Below are positions 49,163 to 57,894 of a DNA stretch of 64,000 nucleotides, piece by piece. How positions within the stretch are numbered: the stretch's first letter is position 1; each line of letters begins with the position of its first letter. The notes beneath the pieces were generated by a model. The model saw only the letters and a program-made list of their open reading frames with translations, did not search any database and was not told the DNA's origin. Source of the stretch: Candidatus Pelagibacter sp. (GTDB lineage: Bacteria; Pseudomonadota; Alphaproteobacteria; Pelagibacterales; Pelagibacteraceae); the NCBI GenBank assembly GCA_028101445.1, contig JAOHKR010000001.1, forward strand, positions 62,001 through 126,000, written 5' to 3'. The translations under genes were made by a program, and so were the position numbers.

Positions 49163-50835
49163 TATTCCTCTTCTTTAAGATCAATTAGTTTTGCATCAGG
49201 AAAGGCTTTTTGAACATCTTGAGCAATTTTACTTTTTTTAAATTCTTCAATTCTATTAGTTTTGTTTTCTAAATTTTTTTCATAAAAACTTTTAGCATCT
49301 GTATTTTTACTTAAAGATATAATCCATCTATCACCTGTCCATAATACAAGTTTTTCAGTAAGGTTTTTAATAAAGTTTTTATTTAGTTTTTCGTTAAAAC
49401 TGATGTCTATATTCCCTTTATTAAAACTTACTAGTTTTACATTTCTCTCAAGGTCATATTTAAGTTCAATTTCTTTTTCTTTATTTGCTTTATCAATTAA
49501 ATCTTTAAAACTTTTAATTTCAATTTTTGTTGATTGACTTTCTTTAAATAAATTTTTTATGGGATTAGTTTTAATTTGATCTATACTTTTAAGCTGGTTT
49601 TTAATTTGATTGGGAGCATTATTCTCTATCAACTTATCTTCATTTTTTTTACCAATTAAATTATCTTCTAAAATTTTATTGGACGTATTATCTGAGGGTA
49701 AGACTACCTTTCTGTCATCAATATTTTTTAAATGTGTAAGTTGCATGATATACATTTCTAACATCAGGTTTTCATTTCCAATAATTTTTAAATCATCAAT
49801 GGTTTTAATCGTTAACTGCCAAAATAAACTGATATCTTGCATATCTATATTTTTTGAGTACTGGTCCACCATTTGAACCTCTGCTTCTGATACTGATATA
49901 TCTTTTTCAATAGGTCCTAAACTTATCCTTCTACTAAAAAGATAAAGCACCTCTAAAATATCATTTAAGAAATTTTTAGCATCTAGTCCATTGTCAATAA
50001 GCTCATGAAGAAATTGTAGAGCATTTTTTTCATTACCACTTAGAACTTCTTTAAATAAAGAAATTATTTTACTTTTATCTGCTAATCCAAGCATTTGTCT
50101 CACATCCGGCTCTTCAATTTTTTTATTTTCATCAATTGATTGAGAAATTAATGCTCTGTCTAATAATGAAATAGAGTCCCGAACCGATCCTTCTGAAGTT
50201 CTTGCAATTAATTTAATTGCGTCATTTGATATTTTCCCTTTTTCTTTATCAACAATTTTTTTCAGATGTTCGCATAGTTGCTCAACACTTACTCTTTTAA
50301 GATCAAATCTTTGACATCGAGAAAGGATAGTAACAGGTATTTTCCTTACTTCTGTTGTAGCTAAAATAAATTTTAAACTTGGCGGTGGTTCCTCTAAAGT
50401 TTTTAGTAAACCATTAAAAGCTTGTTTTGAAAGCATGTGCACTTCATCAATAATAAATATTTTAAACTTTGCACTTGTTGGGCTATATTTTGAATTTTCA
50501 ATTAACTCTCTAATGTCATCAATACCAGTTTTAGAAGCGGCGTCCATTTCTAAAATATCAATGTGATTGGAGTTTATAATTTCTTGGCATGTTGGACAAA
50601 ATTTTTCACTCGAACATGAAACATTTGAATTGTCATTTTTTTGACAATTTAAAGCTTTGGCAATTAATCTTGCTGTTGTTGTTTTTCCAACACCTCTTAT
50701 TCCAGTTAAAAGGTATGCATTTGGAGTTTTATTAAGTTTGATTGCATTGGTTATTGTTTGTGCCATTATTTCTTGGCCAATCAAATCTTTGAATTCTTGA
50801 GGTCTGTATTTAAGTGCTAGAATTTTGTTTATCAT
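49162..50835 (-). CDS. dnaX: DNA polymerase III subunits gamma/tau
   Basis: The clamp-loader ATPase has Walker A GIRGVGKTT, a zinc module with CSSEKFCPTC, Walker B DEVHMLS and the SRC motif ILSRCQRF. I place the start at ATG 50835 (MINKILALKYRPQEF), giving 557 residues; a frame extending to 50856 would run into the SRP RNA gene. The C-terminal third is the divergent tau-like part. No check was made for a programmed frameshift. Confidence 0.95.
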   Translation of the reverse strand: MINKILALKYRPQEFKDLIGQEIMAQTITNAIKLNKTPNAYLLTGIRGVGKTTTARLIAKALNCQKNDNSNVSCSSEKFCPTCQEIINSNHIDILEMDAASKTGIDDIRELIENSKYSPTSAKFKIFIIDEVHMLSKQAFNGLLKTLEEPPPSLKFILATTEVRKIPVTILSRCQRFDLKRVSVEQLCEHLKKIVDKEKGKISNDAIKLIARTSEGSVRDSISLLDRALISQSIDENKKIEEPDVRQMLGLADKSKIISLFKEVLSGNEKNALQFLHELIDNGLDAKNFLNDILEVLYLFSRRISLGPIEKDISVSEAEVQMVDQYSKNIDMQDISLFWQLTIKTIDDLKIIGNENLMLEMYIMQLTHLKNIDDRKVVLPSDNTSNKILEDNLIGKKNEDKLIENNAPNQIKNQLKSIDQIKTNPIKNLFKESQSTKIEIKSFKDLIDKANKEKEIELKYDLERNVKLVSFNKGNIDISFNEKLNKNFIKNLTEKLVLWTGDRWIISLSKNTDAKSFYEKNLENKTNRIEEFKKSKIAQDVQKAFPDAKLIDLKEEE

Positions 50836-50842
50836 TACTAAA

Positions 50843-50932
50843 GAGGCAGGCAACAACCTGAATAATTTTCACTACGGCTGCTTCTTTTCAGATCTGACCG
50901 GGTTTATGAAACATTCACCTGATGCCAACCTC
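50843..50932 (-). ncRNA. ffs: Signal recognition particle 4.5S RNA
   Basis: The minus strand carries the conserved SRP RNA apical domain CCCGGTCAGATCTGAAAAG followed by AAGCAGCCGTA. Compared with the E. coli helix 8, the tetraloop is GAAA instead of GGAA. The flanks pair as a long rod: GAGG...GGCATCAGG at the 5' side with CCTG..TGCCTGCCTC at the 3' side. The ends are approximate. It lies 8 bases upstream of dnaX, a common alphaproteobacterial position. The RNA binds Ffh for co-translational membrane targeting. Confidence 0.92.
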
Positions 50933-50990
50933 AATATGAGTATATCAAGATCAATTTAAATACTACAAGGCTAGATTTGAATTTTGTGGA

Positions 50991-51833
50991 CTATTTTTGC
51001 CTATATGCTGAAGATTCGTACACTCCCAATATATCTAAAGTTTCGGTATGAAAGCCTAGTTCTTCAAGTGCCTTTTTTACTGCAGTTTGTTCTAGATGAC
51101 CTTCAAAATCTAAGTAAAAATTTGTTTGGTCAAAAGTATTCTTAACTGAAAAACTTTCAAGCTTTGTTAGGTTAACTTGGTTCGTGGCAAAACCGCCTAG
51201 GGATTTATAAAGTGCTGATGGCTCACTTTTCAATCTAAAAATACAACTAGTAATAAATTTTTTATCATTTGTATATTCAGGTTGCTCAATATTTTTTCCC
51301 ATTATTAAAAATCTTGTGACATTTCCCTTTTCATCCTCAATATTTTTTTCAAGAATTTTTAAGTTATACATTTTAGCAGAGAGGTTTGAAGCTATAGCTG
51401 CTATAGATTTATCTTTTCCGTCTGCTAAATCTTTTGCTGATCCGGCTGTATCAACAGAGATGATTGATTTAAATTTTCTTTTAACAATAATATTTTGGCA
51501 CTGACTGATTGCTTGAGCATGGCTTCTGACATATTTAATATCTTCAATTTTTGCATCTGGCTTTCCAAGTAAAAAATGTTCCACAGGAAGAAAATATTCA
51601 CCATGAATTTGTAGCTTATATTTTGGAAGCAAGTAATGGATATCTGCAACTCTTCCTGCTAATGAATTTTCTATTGGAATTACTATTTTGTAACTAGAGT
51701 CGTTATATGCTTGTTTAAAAGTTTCTTCAAAAGTCGAACAGGTTTTAATTTCTGCATCTTTGTATAATTTTTCCACTGCAATATGAGAGTAAGCTCCAAG
51801 TTCTCCTTGTATAGCGACTTTTATTTTATTCAT
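50991..51833 (-). CDS. pheA: Prephenate dehydratase
   Basis: The 280-residue monofunctional enzyme converts prephenate to phenylpyruvate. The N-terminal catalytic domain has IQGELGAYSH, PIENSLAGRV and the Thr-Arg-Phe motif VTRFLIMG. A C-terminal ACT domain with LTKLESFSV gives Phe feedback. No chorismate mutase domain is fused. It overlaps kdsB by 8 bases. Confidence 0.95.
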   Translation of the reverse strand: MNKIKVAIQGELGAYSHIAVEKLYKDAEIKTCSTFEETFKQAYNDSSYKIVIPIENSLAGRVADIHYLLPKYKLQIHGEYFLPVEHFLLGKPDAKIEDIKYVRSHAQAISQCQNIIVKRKFKSIISVDTAGSAKDLADGKDKSIAAIASNLSAKMYNLKILEKNIEDEKGNVTRFLIMGKNIEQPEYTNDKKFITSCIFRLKSEPSALYKSLGGFATNQVNLTKLESFSVKNTFDQTNFYLDFEGHLEQTAVKKALEELGFHTETLDILGVYESSAYRQK

Positions 51834-52563
51834 TGCTTTCCATTATTTTTTTTACTTCAATTAAATCATTTTCTGTATCAACGCTTAATGGTGAAGAACT
51901 AATATATCCCACATGAATTGACATATCATTTTCAAGCGCTCTAAGTTGTTCTAACTTTCTTTTTAATTCAAGCTTTGATCTTTCTAAGCTTACATACCTT
52001 ACTAAGGCTTTATTAGTAAAGGCATAAATACCAACATGATGATAAAAATTTTTATAATTTTTTACACCAGCCCTAAAAAAGTCAGTGGCCTTCTGAAAAA
52101 TGTTAGTCGCAAGTTTATCTTTTACAGACACTTTAACATTATTTTCATCTATTAATTCGGACTCTGAGCTAAATGAGCTAGCTAAAGTTCCAATGTCACA
52201 TTGATCTTTGTGCATGTACGAAACTAAATCAGTAATAGCTTGCGGATCTATATTAGGCATGTCTCCCTGTAAATTTACTATTACATTTGGTTCACTTTTT
52301 AATTTCGTTTTAAACACTTCATATATTCGGTCGGTTCCTGTTTGATGGTTTAATGATGTAAGAACGGCTTTACCACCATTACTGATAATTATATCAATTA
52401 TTTTTTGATCCGGCGTTGCCACATAAACTTCTCCAGTATTAGTTTTTTTTGCAGCTTCATAAACGTGTAGAATCATCTCTTTATTGTTTATAAGTTTTAG
52501 CGGTTTATTAGGAAGTCTTAACGCATCCAACCTTGATGGTATTATTATTGCTGTTTTATTCAT
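51826..52563 (-). CDS. kdsB: CMP-Kdo synthetase
   Basis: KdsB activates Kdo with CTP for LPS. The protein of 245 residues has the nucleotide site AIIPSRLDALRLPNKPL, the VNLQGDMPNIDP metal region and YHHVGIYAFTNKAL. I start it at ATG 52563 (MNKTAIIIPSR); an upstream ATA-rich extension is unlikely. A 7-base hairpin sits just before the start. Pairs functionally with waaA at 27.5 kb. Confidence 0.95.
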   Translation of the reverse strand: MNKTAIIIPSRLDALRLPNKPLKLINNKEMILHVYEAAKKTNTGEVYVATPDQKIIDIIISNGGKAVLTSLNHQTGTDRIYEVFKTKLKSEPNVIVNLQGDMPNIDPQAITDLVSYMHKDQCDIGTLASSFSSESELIDENNVKVSVKDKLATNIFQKATDFFRAGVKNYKNFYHHVGIYAFTNKALVRYVSLERSKLELKRKLEQLRALENDMSIHVGYISSSPLSVDTENDLIEVKKIMESNE

Positions 52564-52568
52564 AATTA

Positions 52569-52585
52569 TGCGTCTCAAAGACGCA
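52569..52585 (-). promoter_or_regulatory. Hairpin directly before the kdsB start
   Basis: A perfect 7-base stem TGCGTCT/AGACGCA with a 3-base loop ends 5 bases before the kdsB ATG, preceded on the coding strand by a run of nine T bases. The T run is on the wrong side for a kdsB-strand terminator. The stem would occupy the ribosome binding region if transcribed. Confidence 0.45.
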
Positions 52586-52657
52586 AAAAAAAATTAAGTA
52601 ATTTTAAGTTTTTTTATAAAAGTCGTGTTATACGTCACCTAAGTATTTACCAAAATT

Positions 52658-53206
52658 ATGGACAGTTTTGAATTAAATAAAATAATCGCTGCAGTGCTTT
52701 TAACGGTTTTAATCTTAATTGGTATTGGAAAATTTACAGATGTCTTGTTCCATGTCGAAAAACCTAAAGAGTCAGCTTATAAAATTGAAGGTCTAGAGGT
52801 TGCATCTACTTCTACTTCTAATGCAGAAACCGAAACCAAGGCTGTTGAAGCAGTTGACATTAAGGCTCTTTTGGCAATGGGTGATTTAGGACACGGAGAA
52901 AAAGTTTTTAAAAAATGTACTGCGTGTCACCAAATTGCTAGTGACGGGAAAAACATGATAGGTCCAAATCTTTGGAGTGTAATTGGAAGAACAGCTGGTT
53001 CTGTAAGTGATTATAAATATTCAAAAGCAATGATAGCTTATGGAAAAGAATGGACATTTGAGGAAATGAACAGCTATTTAATTAAACCTCAAGGTTATGT
53101 AAAAGGGACTAAAATGGCTTTTGCTGGACTAAGAAAAGAAAAAGATAGAGCTTCAGTTATTTTATTTATGAATTCTAAAAGCAGCAGTCCGAAACCACTA
53201 CCTTAA
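52658..53206 (+). CDS. Membrane-anchored class I cytochrome c
   Basis: The 182-residue protein has an N-terminal uncleaved helix (about 9-30), a variable Thr/Ser/Glu linker (about 45-68), and a cytochrome c domain with CTACHQ (Cys87, Cys90, His91) and the sixth ligand Met153 in GTKMAFAG. It resembles CycM/c552-type proteins that carry electrons from bc1 to the aa3 oxidase encoded at 16-20 kb. It converges on argF, sharing TTAA. Confidence 0.93.
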   Translation: MDSFELNKIIAAVLLTVLILIGIGKFTDVLFHVEKPKESAYKIEGLEVASTSTSNAETETKAVEAVDIKALLAMGDLGHGEKVFKKCTACHQIASDGKNMIGPNLWSVIGRTAGSVSDYKYSKAMIAYGKEWTFEEMNSYLIKPQGYVKGTKMAFAGLRKEKDRASVILFMNSKSSSPKPLP

Positions 53207-54129
53207 ACTAAACACCACTTTATAATGCTCTTTTGAGCATGAACTCTATTTAAAGCCTGTCTCCAAACGACAGATTGCTCTCCATCTATTATCTCATCAG
53301 TCACTTCTTCCCCTCTTCCAACAGGTAGACAATGCATAAAGATTGCATCTGAATTCGCTTTGCTCATTAACTTTTTATTTACTTGATAGGGTTTTAAGGT
53401 TTTTTTCTTAGATTTTTTATTAACTCTATCATTCATTGAAACCCACTTGTCAGTCATTATACAATCTGAATCTTTTACGGCTTCATCTGGCTTGTTTGTC
53501 ACTATCAATTTTACTTTATTTTTTTTGGCCCAACTTAATACTTTCTTTGAGGGAGTATATTTTTTTGGACAACCAATTTTTAGATTAAAATTAAATTTAC
53601 CAGCAGCTTCAATGAGCGAGTTAGACATATTATTGTTCCCATCTCCTAACCAAGAAATTGTTTTGCCGGTTATTAAGCCATTGCTTTCTTCGTATGTTAA
53701 AATATCTGACATAATTTGACATGGGTGGCTTATATCTGAAAGACCGTTGATAATTGGAATATCTAAATATTTACCAAACTCTTCTAGGTTTTTATGTGAA
53801 GATGTTCTTAACATTACTATGTCTACATACTCCGTTAAAACTTTTGCTGTATCTTTTAATGACTCATCTCCTTTACCATAATGAATTCCATCTGGATCTA
53901 AAATTATAGATGAACCTCCTAATTGCTTAACTGCTATATCAAAAGACATTCTTGTTCTTGTTGATGGTTTTTCAAAAATCATTGCCATAGATTTACCTTT
54001 AAAAGGTTTATCTTCGTCTGGCGCAGATTTATTCAATCCTTTTCTCTTAAGCTTTCTTGCTTTCGCTTCATCAATAATGGCTCTAAGCTCATTAGAAGAA
54101 TGATCAGAAATATTTAAAAAATTATTCAT
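53203..54129 (-). CDS. argF: Ornithine carbamoyltransferase
   Basis: ArgF makes citrulline from ornithine and carbamoyl phosphate. The 308-residue protein has the carbamoyl-phosphate site KPSTRTRMSF, the HPCQIMSDILT motif and the ornithine-site HCLPVGRGEEV. It overlaps argD by 4 bases (ATGA), forming an argD-argF pair. Confidence 0.97.
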   Translation of the reverse strand: MNNFLNISDHSSNELRAIIDEAKARKLKRKGLNKSAPDEDKPFKGKSMAMIFEKPSTRTRMSFDIAVKQLGGSSIILDPDGIHYGKGDESLKDTAKVLTEYVDIVMLRTSSHKNLEEFGKYLDIPIINGLSDISHPCQIMSDILTYEESNGLITGKTISWLGDGNNNMSNSLIEAAGKFNFNLKIGCPKKYTPSKKVLSWAKKNKVKLIVTNKPDEAVKDSDCIMTDKWVSMNDRVNKKSKKKTLKPYQVNKKLMSKANSDAIFMHCLPVGRGEEVTDEIIDGEQSVVWRQALNRVHAQKSIIKWCLV

Positions 54130-55292
54130 TTATATTTTTTGCAAACATTATCTATTATTTTTAATCCTAAGTTAATTTCTTGTTTTGTGACATTTAAAGG
54201 AGGCAAAAGTCTGACAACATTCTCAGCAGCTCTTACTGTAAGAAGCTTGTTGTCTAATAGTTTTTTAATAAAATTTGTTTGATCTTTATAAAGGCACAAT
54301 CCTAGCAATAAACCTTTACCCCTAACTTCTTTGATAATCTTTGGATATTTTTCTTTCAGTTTGTTTAATTCACTTAAAAAATATTTACCATTTTTTGTAA
54401 CATTGCCTAAAAAACCTTTTTTAAACATAATGTCCATAACAGCATTACCTGCACTCATAGCCAAAGGATTGCCTCCAAAAGTGGATCCATGTGTTCCAGG
54501 CTTCATCCCCGAAGCTACCTTTTTATTCACTAAAACAGCCCCAATTGGAAAGCCACCACCTATACCTTTTGCAATAGGGACAATATCAGGTTTTATTTTT
54601 GCATGTTCAAATGCAAAAAATTTTCCACTTCTGCCAATTCCACACTGAACTTCATCAAGTATTAATAAAATATTTTTTTTATTACAAAGTTTTCTTAATC
54701 CTTTTAAACAATAATCGGGAATAACTTTTATTCCACCTTCTCCCATAATTGTTTCAACCATGATTGCTGCCGTTCTGCTAGTAATGGCTTTTTCTAAACC
54801 CTTATGGTCTCCAAAATTAAAATGGTCAAAGCCGTCTGCTTTCGGACCAAAACCTTCTGTAGCCTTTTTGCTATTGCTAGCAAAAATAGTTGCGATCGTT
54901 CTTCCGTGAAAACTATTATTAATACATAAAACTCTATTTTTTTTAGGTTGGCCTTTTGAATAAAAATATCTTCTTGCAAATTTTATGGCAGCCTCTGTTG
55001 CTTCTGCACCTGAGTTTTGAAAAGCGACAAAATCTGCAAATGTTTTTTGCGTCAATCTCTTGGCTAATCTCTCCTGTTCAGGAATAGTAAATACATTCGA
55101 AATATGCCACAATTTTTTTGACTGCTTATAAACTGATTTAATTAAATAATCATTAGCATGACCAAGGCAGTTAACAGCTATACCTTGGATAAAATCTAAA
55201 TATTTTTTTCCGCTTTTGCTGTATAAAAAACTCCCTTTACCTTTAGTAAAATTAATTTTTTTTCTATTATATGTGTTTAGTATCGAGCTCAT
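54126..55292 (-). CDS. argD: Acetylornithine aminotransferase
   Basis: The 388-residue PLP aminotransferase has NSGAEATEAAIKFAR, the LILDEVQCGIGRSG region, and the PLP lysine in IAKGIGGGFPIGA. It converts N-acetylglutamate semialdehyde to acetylornithine. It lies between an ABC-2 permease and argF; divergent gcrA is nearby, an arrangement seen in other Alphaproteobacteria. Confidence 0.95.
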   Translation of the reverse strand: MSSILNTYNRKKINFTKGKGSFLYSKSGKKYLDFIQGIAVNCLGHANDYLIKSVYKQSKKLWHISNVFTIPEQERLAKRLTQKTFADFVAFQNSGAEATEAAIKFARRYFYSKGQPKKNRVLCINNSFHGRTIATIFASNSKKATEGFGPKADGFDHFNFGDHKGLEKAITSRTAAIMVETIMGEGGIKVIPDYCLKGLRKLCNKKNILLILDEVQCGIGRSGKFFAFEHAKIKPDIVPIAKGIGGGFPIGAVLVNKKVASGMKPGTHGSTFGGNPLAMSAGNAVMDIMFKKGFLGNVTKNGKYFLSELNKLKEKYPKIIKEVRGKGLLLGLCLYKDQTNFIKKLLDNKLLTVRAAENVVRLLPPLNVTKQEINLGLKIIDNVCKKYK

Positions 55293-55295
55293 TTT

Positions 55296-56108
55296 TTAGG
55301 ACTTAATTTTATAACCTTTTTTATACAATAGGTAAGTTATGAACCAAGTTACAAAACTTAAAATAATCAAATAAATTAATCCAATCGTGATTGATCCATC
55401 TGCCTTTCCAATAAAACTATATCTAAAACCATCTATCATATAAAAAAATGGATTAAATTCACTTATCGTTTGAAGAAAACCAGGCAATCTATCGATTGTA
55501 TAAAAAGTTCCTGATAAGAAAGATAATGGTACAATCACAAAATTTGTAACGGTAGCCATGTTATCAAATTTTTCAGACCAAAGCCCTGCTATAATTCCAA
55601 CATTGCCTAAAATAAAAGATGATAAAAAAGTAAAAGATATTAAAGTTAAATAATTCTTAATTTCAATATCGATTAATAACTTAAAAGTTATAATTGAAAT
55701 AACAGCAATCATAACAGCTCTTGTTATGGCTGCTAAAGACACCGCTATAGTTACTTCTGCTGCAGATAATGGAGCGTATAGAAGATCAACAATATTTCCC
55801 TGTATCTTTGAAATCATGAAAGACGATGATGAGTGAGAAAAAGATTGTTGAATAACTTGCATTGAAATCAACCCTGGCGCTAAGAATGTTATGAAAGAAA
55901 CACCAAGAACATCTCCTCTTTCAGTTCCAATAGCTAATGATAAAACTAACAAAAATAGTAATGAAGAGATAAGCGGAGAAAAAAGCGTTTGTGCCCAAAC
56001 ATTTAAGAATCTTAATGTCTCTTTTTGGTATAACGTCCAAGCCCCAACCCAGTTTATTAAACCAAATCTTCTTGTTCCTATTTTATATTTTTTTGTAATT
56101 TCAACCAT
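55296..56108 (-). CDS. ABC-2 type transporter permease
   Basis: The protein (270 residues from ATG 56108, MVEITKKYKIG) has the ABC2_membrane layout: six helices, FLAPGLISMQVIQQSFSHSSSSFMISK in the middle, and LSGTFYTIDRLPGFLQ near the end, the ABC-2 signature. It should work with an ATPase subunit, but none is adjacent; the partner must be elsewhere. The substrate is unknown, possibly a polysaccharide or lipid. It is 3 bases upstream of argD. Confidence 0.88.
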   Translation of the reverse strand: MVEITKKYKIGTRRFGLINWVGAWTLYQKETLRFLNVWAQTLFSPLISSLLFLLVLSLAIGTERGDVLGVSFITFLAPGLISMQVIQQSFSHSSSSFMISKIQGNIVDLLYAPLSAAEVTIAVSLAAITRAVMIAVISIITFKLLIDIEIKNYLTLISFTFLSSFILGNVGIIAGLWSEKFDNMATVTNFVIVPLSFLSGTFYTIDRLPGFLQTISEFNPFFYMIDGFRYSFIGKADGSITIGLIYLIILSFVTWFITYLLYKKGYKIKS

Positions 56109-56245
56109 TGATAGACTTATAACTCCTATTTTAAAAAAACTGTGCAAAACTAAATCTACTAACAGCCTAAATGCGTTTTAGTGTTTTAAACCACAATATA
56201 ATGCTCTAAGTTTTATTAAAATACTAAATACATTAAAAATATACT

Positions 56246-56743
56246 ATGAGTTGGACAGACGAAAAAGTAGAAAAACTTAGGGAACTTTGGAAAAAAGGCC
56301 ATACTGCAAGCCAAATTGCTGAAGTATTAGGCGATACTACTCGTAATGCAGTTATTGGAAAAGCTCATAGATTAAATTTAGAGGCCAGAGCGCCCTCTAA
56401 GAACTCAGGAGCACCTGCATCTAGCGATAATAGGCAGATTAAAAGAAGTCCTGCACCAACCTCTAGAAAAGCTAAATTCCAGTCCATTTTATTAGATAAA
56501 AATTTTGAACCTGAAAATCCTAAATCATTAGAAAATTTAACTGATGAAACATGCAAATGGCCTATAGGGCATCCAAATGAGGAAAAATTTTATTTCTGTG
56601 GTAGAAAACCAGAAGGTGAATTTCCTTACTGTAAATTACATGTTCTATATGCATTTCAGCCTAAAGGCTCAAAAGAAGAAGTGCTTGAAAAAGGTGATGA
56701 AGTTCCAGAATTTATCGAGAAAAAAGTTAAGTCAGCTGGTTAA
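56246..56743 (+). CDS. gcrA: GcrA cell cycle regulator
   Basis: The 165-residue protein begins with the GcrA helix-turn-helix: SWTDEKVEKLRELW and SASQIA-like HTASQIAEVLGD, then TRNAVIGKAHRL. The C-terminal domain has TCKWPIGHPNE and FCGRKP...YCKLH, which bind sigma-70. In Caulobacter GcrA binds methylated GANTC promoters with sigma-70. It is divergent from the ABC-2 permease/argD/argF set. Confidence 0.96.
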   Translation: MSWTDEKVEKLRELWKKGHTASQIAEVLGDTTRNAVIGKAHRLNLEARAPSKNSGAPASSDNRQIKRSPAPTSRKAKFQSILLDKNFEPENPKSLENLTDETCKWPIGHPNEEKFYFCGRKPEGEFPYCKLHVLYAFQPKGSKEEVLEKGDEVPEFIEKKVKSAG

Positions 56744-56772
56744 TAAATCTAAAATATTAAAATTTAGTATTA

Positions 56773-56997
56773 ATGAGTTTTGTTAAAAAATACCTCAAAT
56801 GGTTTAGCACCTTTTTAGTACTAACAGGAATTCTCTTAACTAATTTAAATATGTATCCAATTAACATTATGTTTCATGGCGCAGGTGTTGTAGGTTGGAC
56901 TATTGCTGGTTTTTTATCAAAGGATAAAGCAATCCTAACAAACTTTGGTTTGCAAATACCTTTGTTTCTAATCGGTTTTTATCAATTATTATTTTAA
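56773..56997 (+). CDS. Small two- or three-helix membrane protein (possibly DUF6552)
   Basis: The 74-residue product has a short basic start (VKKYLKWFST), then hydrophobic segments at about 9-27, 33-50 and 55-73 with a HGAGVVGWTIAGFLSKD middle. I do not know its function; similar small proteins are conserved in marine Alphaproteobacteria. Its stop overlaps the start of the MIP channel (TAATG), so the two are probably translated together. Confidence 0.72.
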   Translation: MSFVKKYLKWFSTFLVLTGILLTNLNMYPINIMFHGAGVVGWTIAGFLSKDKAILTNFGLQIPLFLIGFYQLLF

Positions 56998-57647
56998 TGA
57001 AAAATAGAATATTTATAGGTGAATTTGTTGGTAGTGCTTTTTTAGTTATGATCATAGTTGGTTCTGGAATCATGGCTCAAAACCTAACTAGAGACTTTGC
57101 CGTCATGTTATTAGCTAATACTCTAGCTACTGGCGCGGGTTTGTTTGTTTTAATAAATTCTATTGCAGATATTTCTGGTGCTCACTTTAATCCTGCAGTT
57201 ACAATGGTGATGTATTTTACAAAAAAAATTAAAAAAGATTTAATTGTTACCTATTTAAGTGCTCAAATTTTAGGTTGTTTATTGGGAGTAATGCTCGCAA
57301 ACTTTATGTTTGAATTACCTTTAATTGAACTATCTAAAAAAGTAAGACCTGGATTTAATATCTTTATTGCTGAACTTATTGCTACCTTTGGTTTAATTTT
57401 TATTATATTTGGCACATTAAAAAAAGGTTCAGCTTCGGTAGCTGCGTCTGTTGCAACTTATATTACTGCAGGCTATTGGTTTACTTCTTCGACTTCTTTT
57501 GCAAATCCTGCAGTTGCATTAGCCAGAACTTTCACAGATACATTCACAGGTATTAGTTATTTAAATACTCCAAGTTATATAGTTGCAGAAATAATAGGTG
57601 CTTTATTAGCTTTATTCATAATTAAGAAAATTATTTCAACAAAATAA
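56997..57647 (+). CDS. MIP-family channel (AqpS-like aquaglyceroporin)
   Basis: The 216-residue, six-helix protein has both NPA boxes: HFNPAVT (65-67) and FANPAVALAR (170-172). In ordinary aquaporins an Arg directly follows the second NPA to form the selectivity filter; here the residue is Val173. That substitution is a feature of AqpS-type channels associated with arsenic metalloid transport, so arsenite or methylarsenical passage is a possibility. No ars genes are adjacent. It is coupled to the small membrane protein upstream. Confidence 0.88.
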   Translation: MKNRIFIGEFVGSAFLVMIIVGSGIMAQNLTRDFAVMLLANTLATGAGLFVLINSIADISGAHFNPAVTMVMYFTKKIKKDLIVTYLSAQILGCLLGVMLANFMFELPLIELSKKVRPGFNIFIAELIATFGLIFIIFGTLKKGSASVAASVATYITAGYWFTSSTSFANPAVALARTFTDTFTGISYLNTPSYIVAEIIGALLALFIIKKIISTK

Positions 57648-57651
57648 CCTC

Positions 57652-57703
57652 GTGAAATGATAGTGTAAAATTGTTGTGTGAAATACAACTGTGAAACATA
57701 TAA
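57652..57703. repeat. Four degenerate 13-base tandem repeats (GTGAAA units)
   Basis: Immediately after the MIP channel stop, four consecutive 13-base units begin at 57652, 57665, 57678 and 57691: GTGAAATGATAGT, GTAAAATTGTTGT, GTGAAATACAACT and GTGAAACATATAA. The strict 13-base spacing of the GTGAAA core looks like an iteron or multi-site operator array about 190 bases before the PiT-like gene. The rest of the gap to 57894 shows nothing I can assign. Confidence 0.55.
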
Positions 57704-57894
57704 TTTTTTTATTTAAATATTTTTTTAATAGACAAAACTTTTTAAAAATATACTAAGGAACGTAAAGCCATTCCAAAATAATAATTAATAAATTCTTCAC
57801 TAGATTTAAATCTCTCAAACGATATAAAATTGTAACTAAGTAATATGATTCGTACGTTAAGAATAACAATAAAAAATAACAATATAGAAATAAT

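Noticed and set aside
50836..50856. Longer dnaX start at 50856
   Set aside because: It would extend into the 3' end of the SRP RNA gene. The start at 50835 gives the normal DnaX N-terminus.
52569..52585. Intrinsic terminator between kdsB and the cytochrome c gene
   Set aside because: The T run is on the 5' side of the hairpin on the kdsB strand and an A run follows on the other strand, so it cannot act as a standard terminator; the genes are also divergent.
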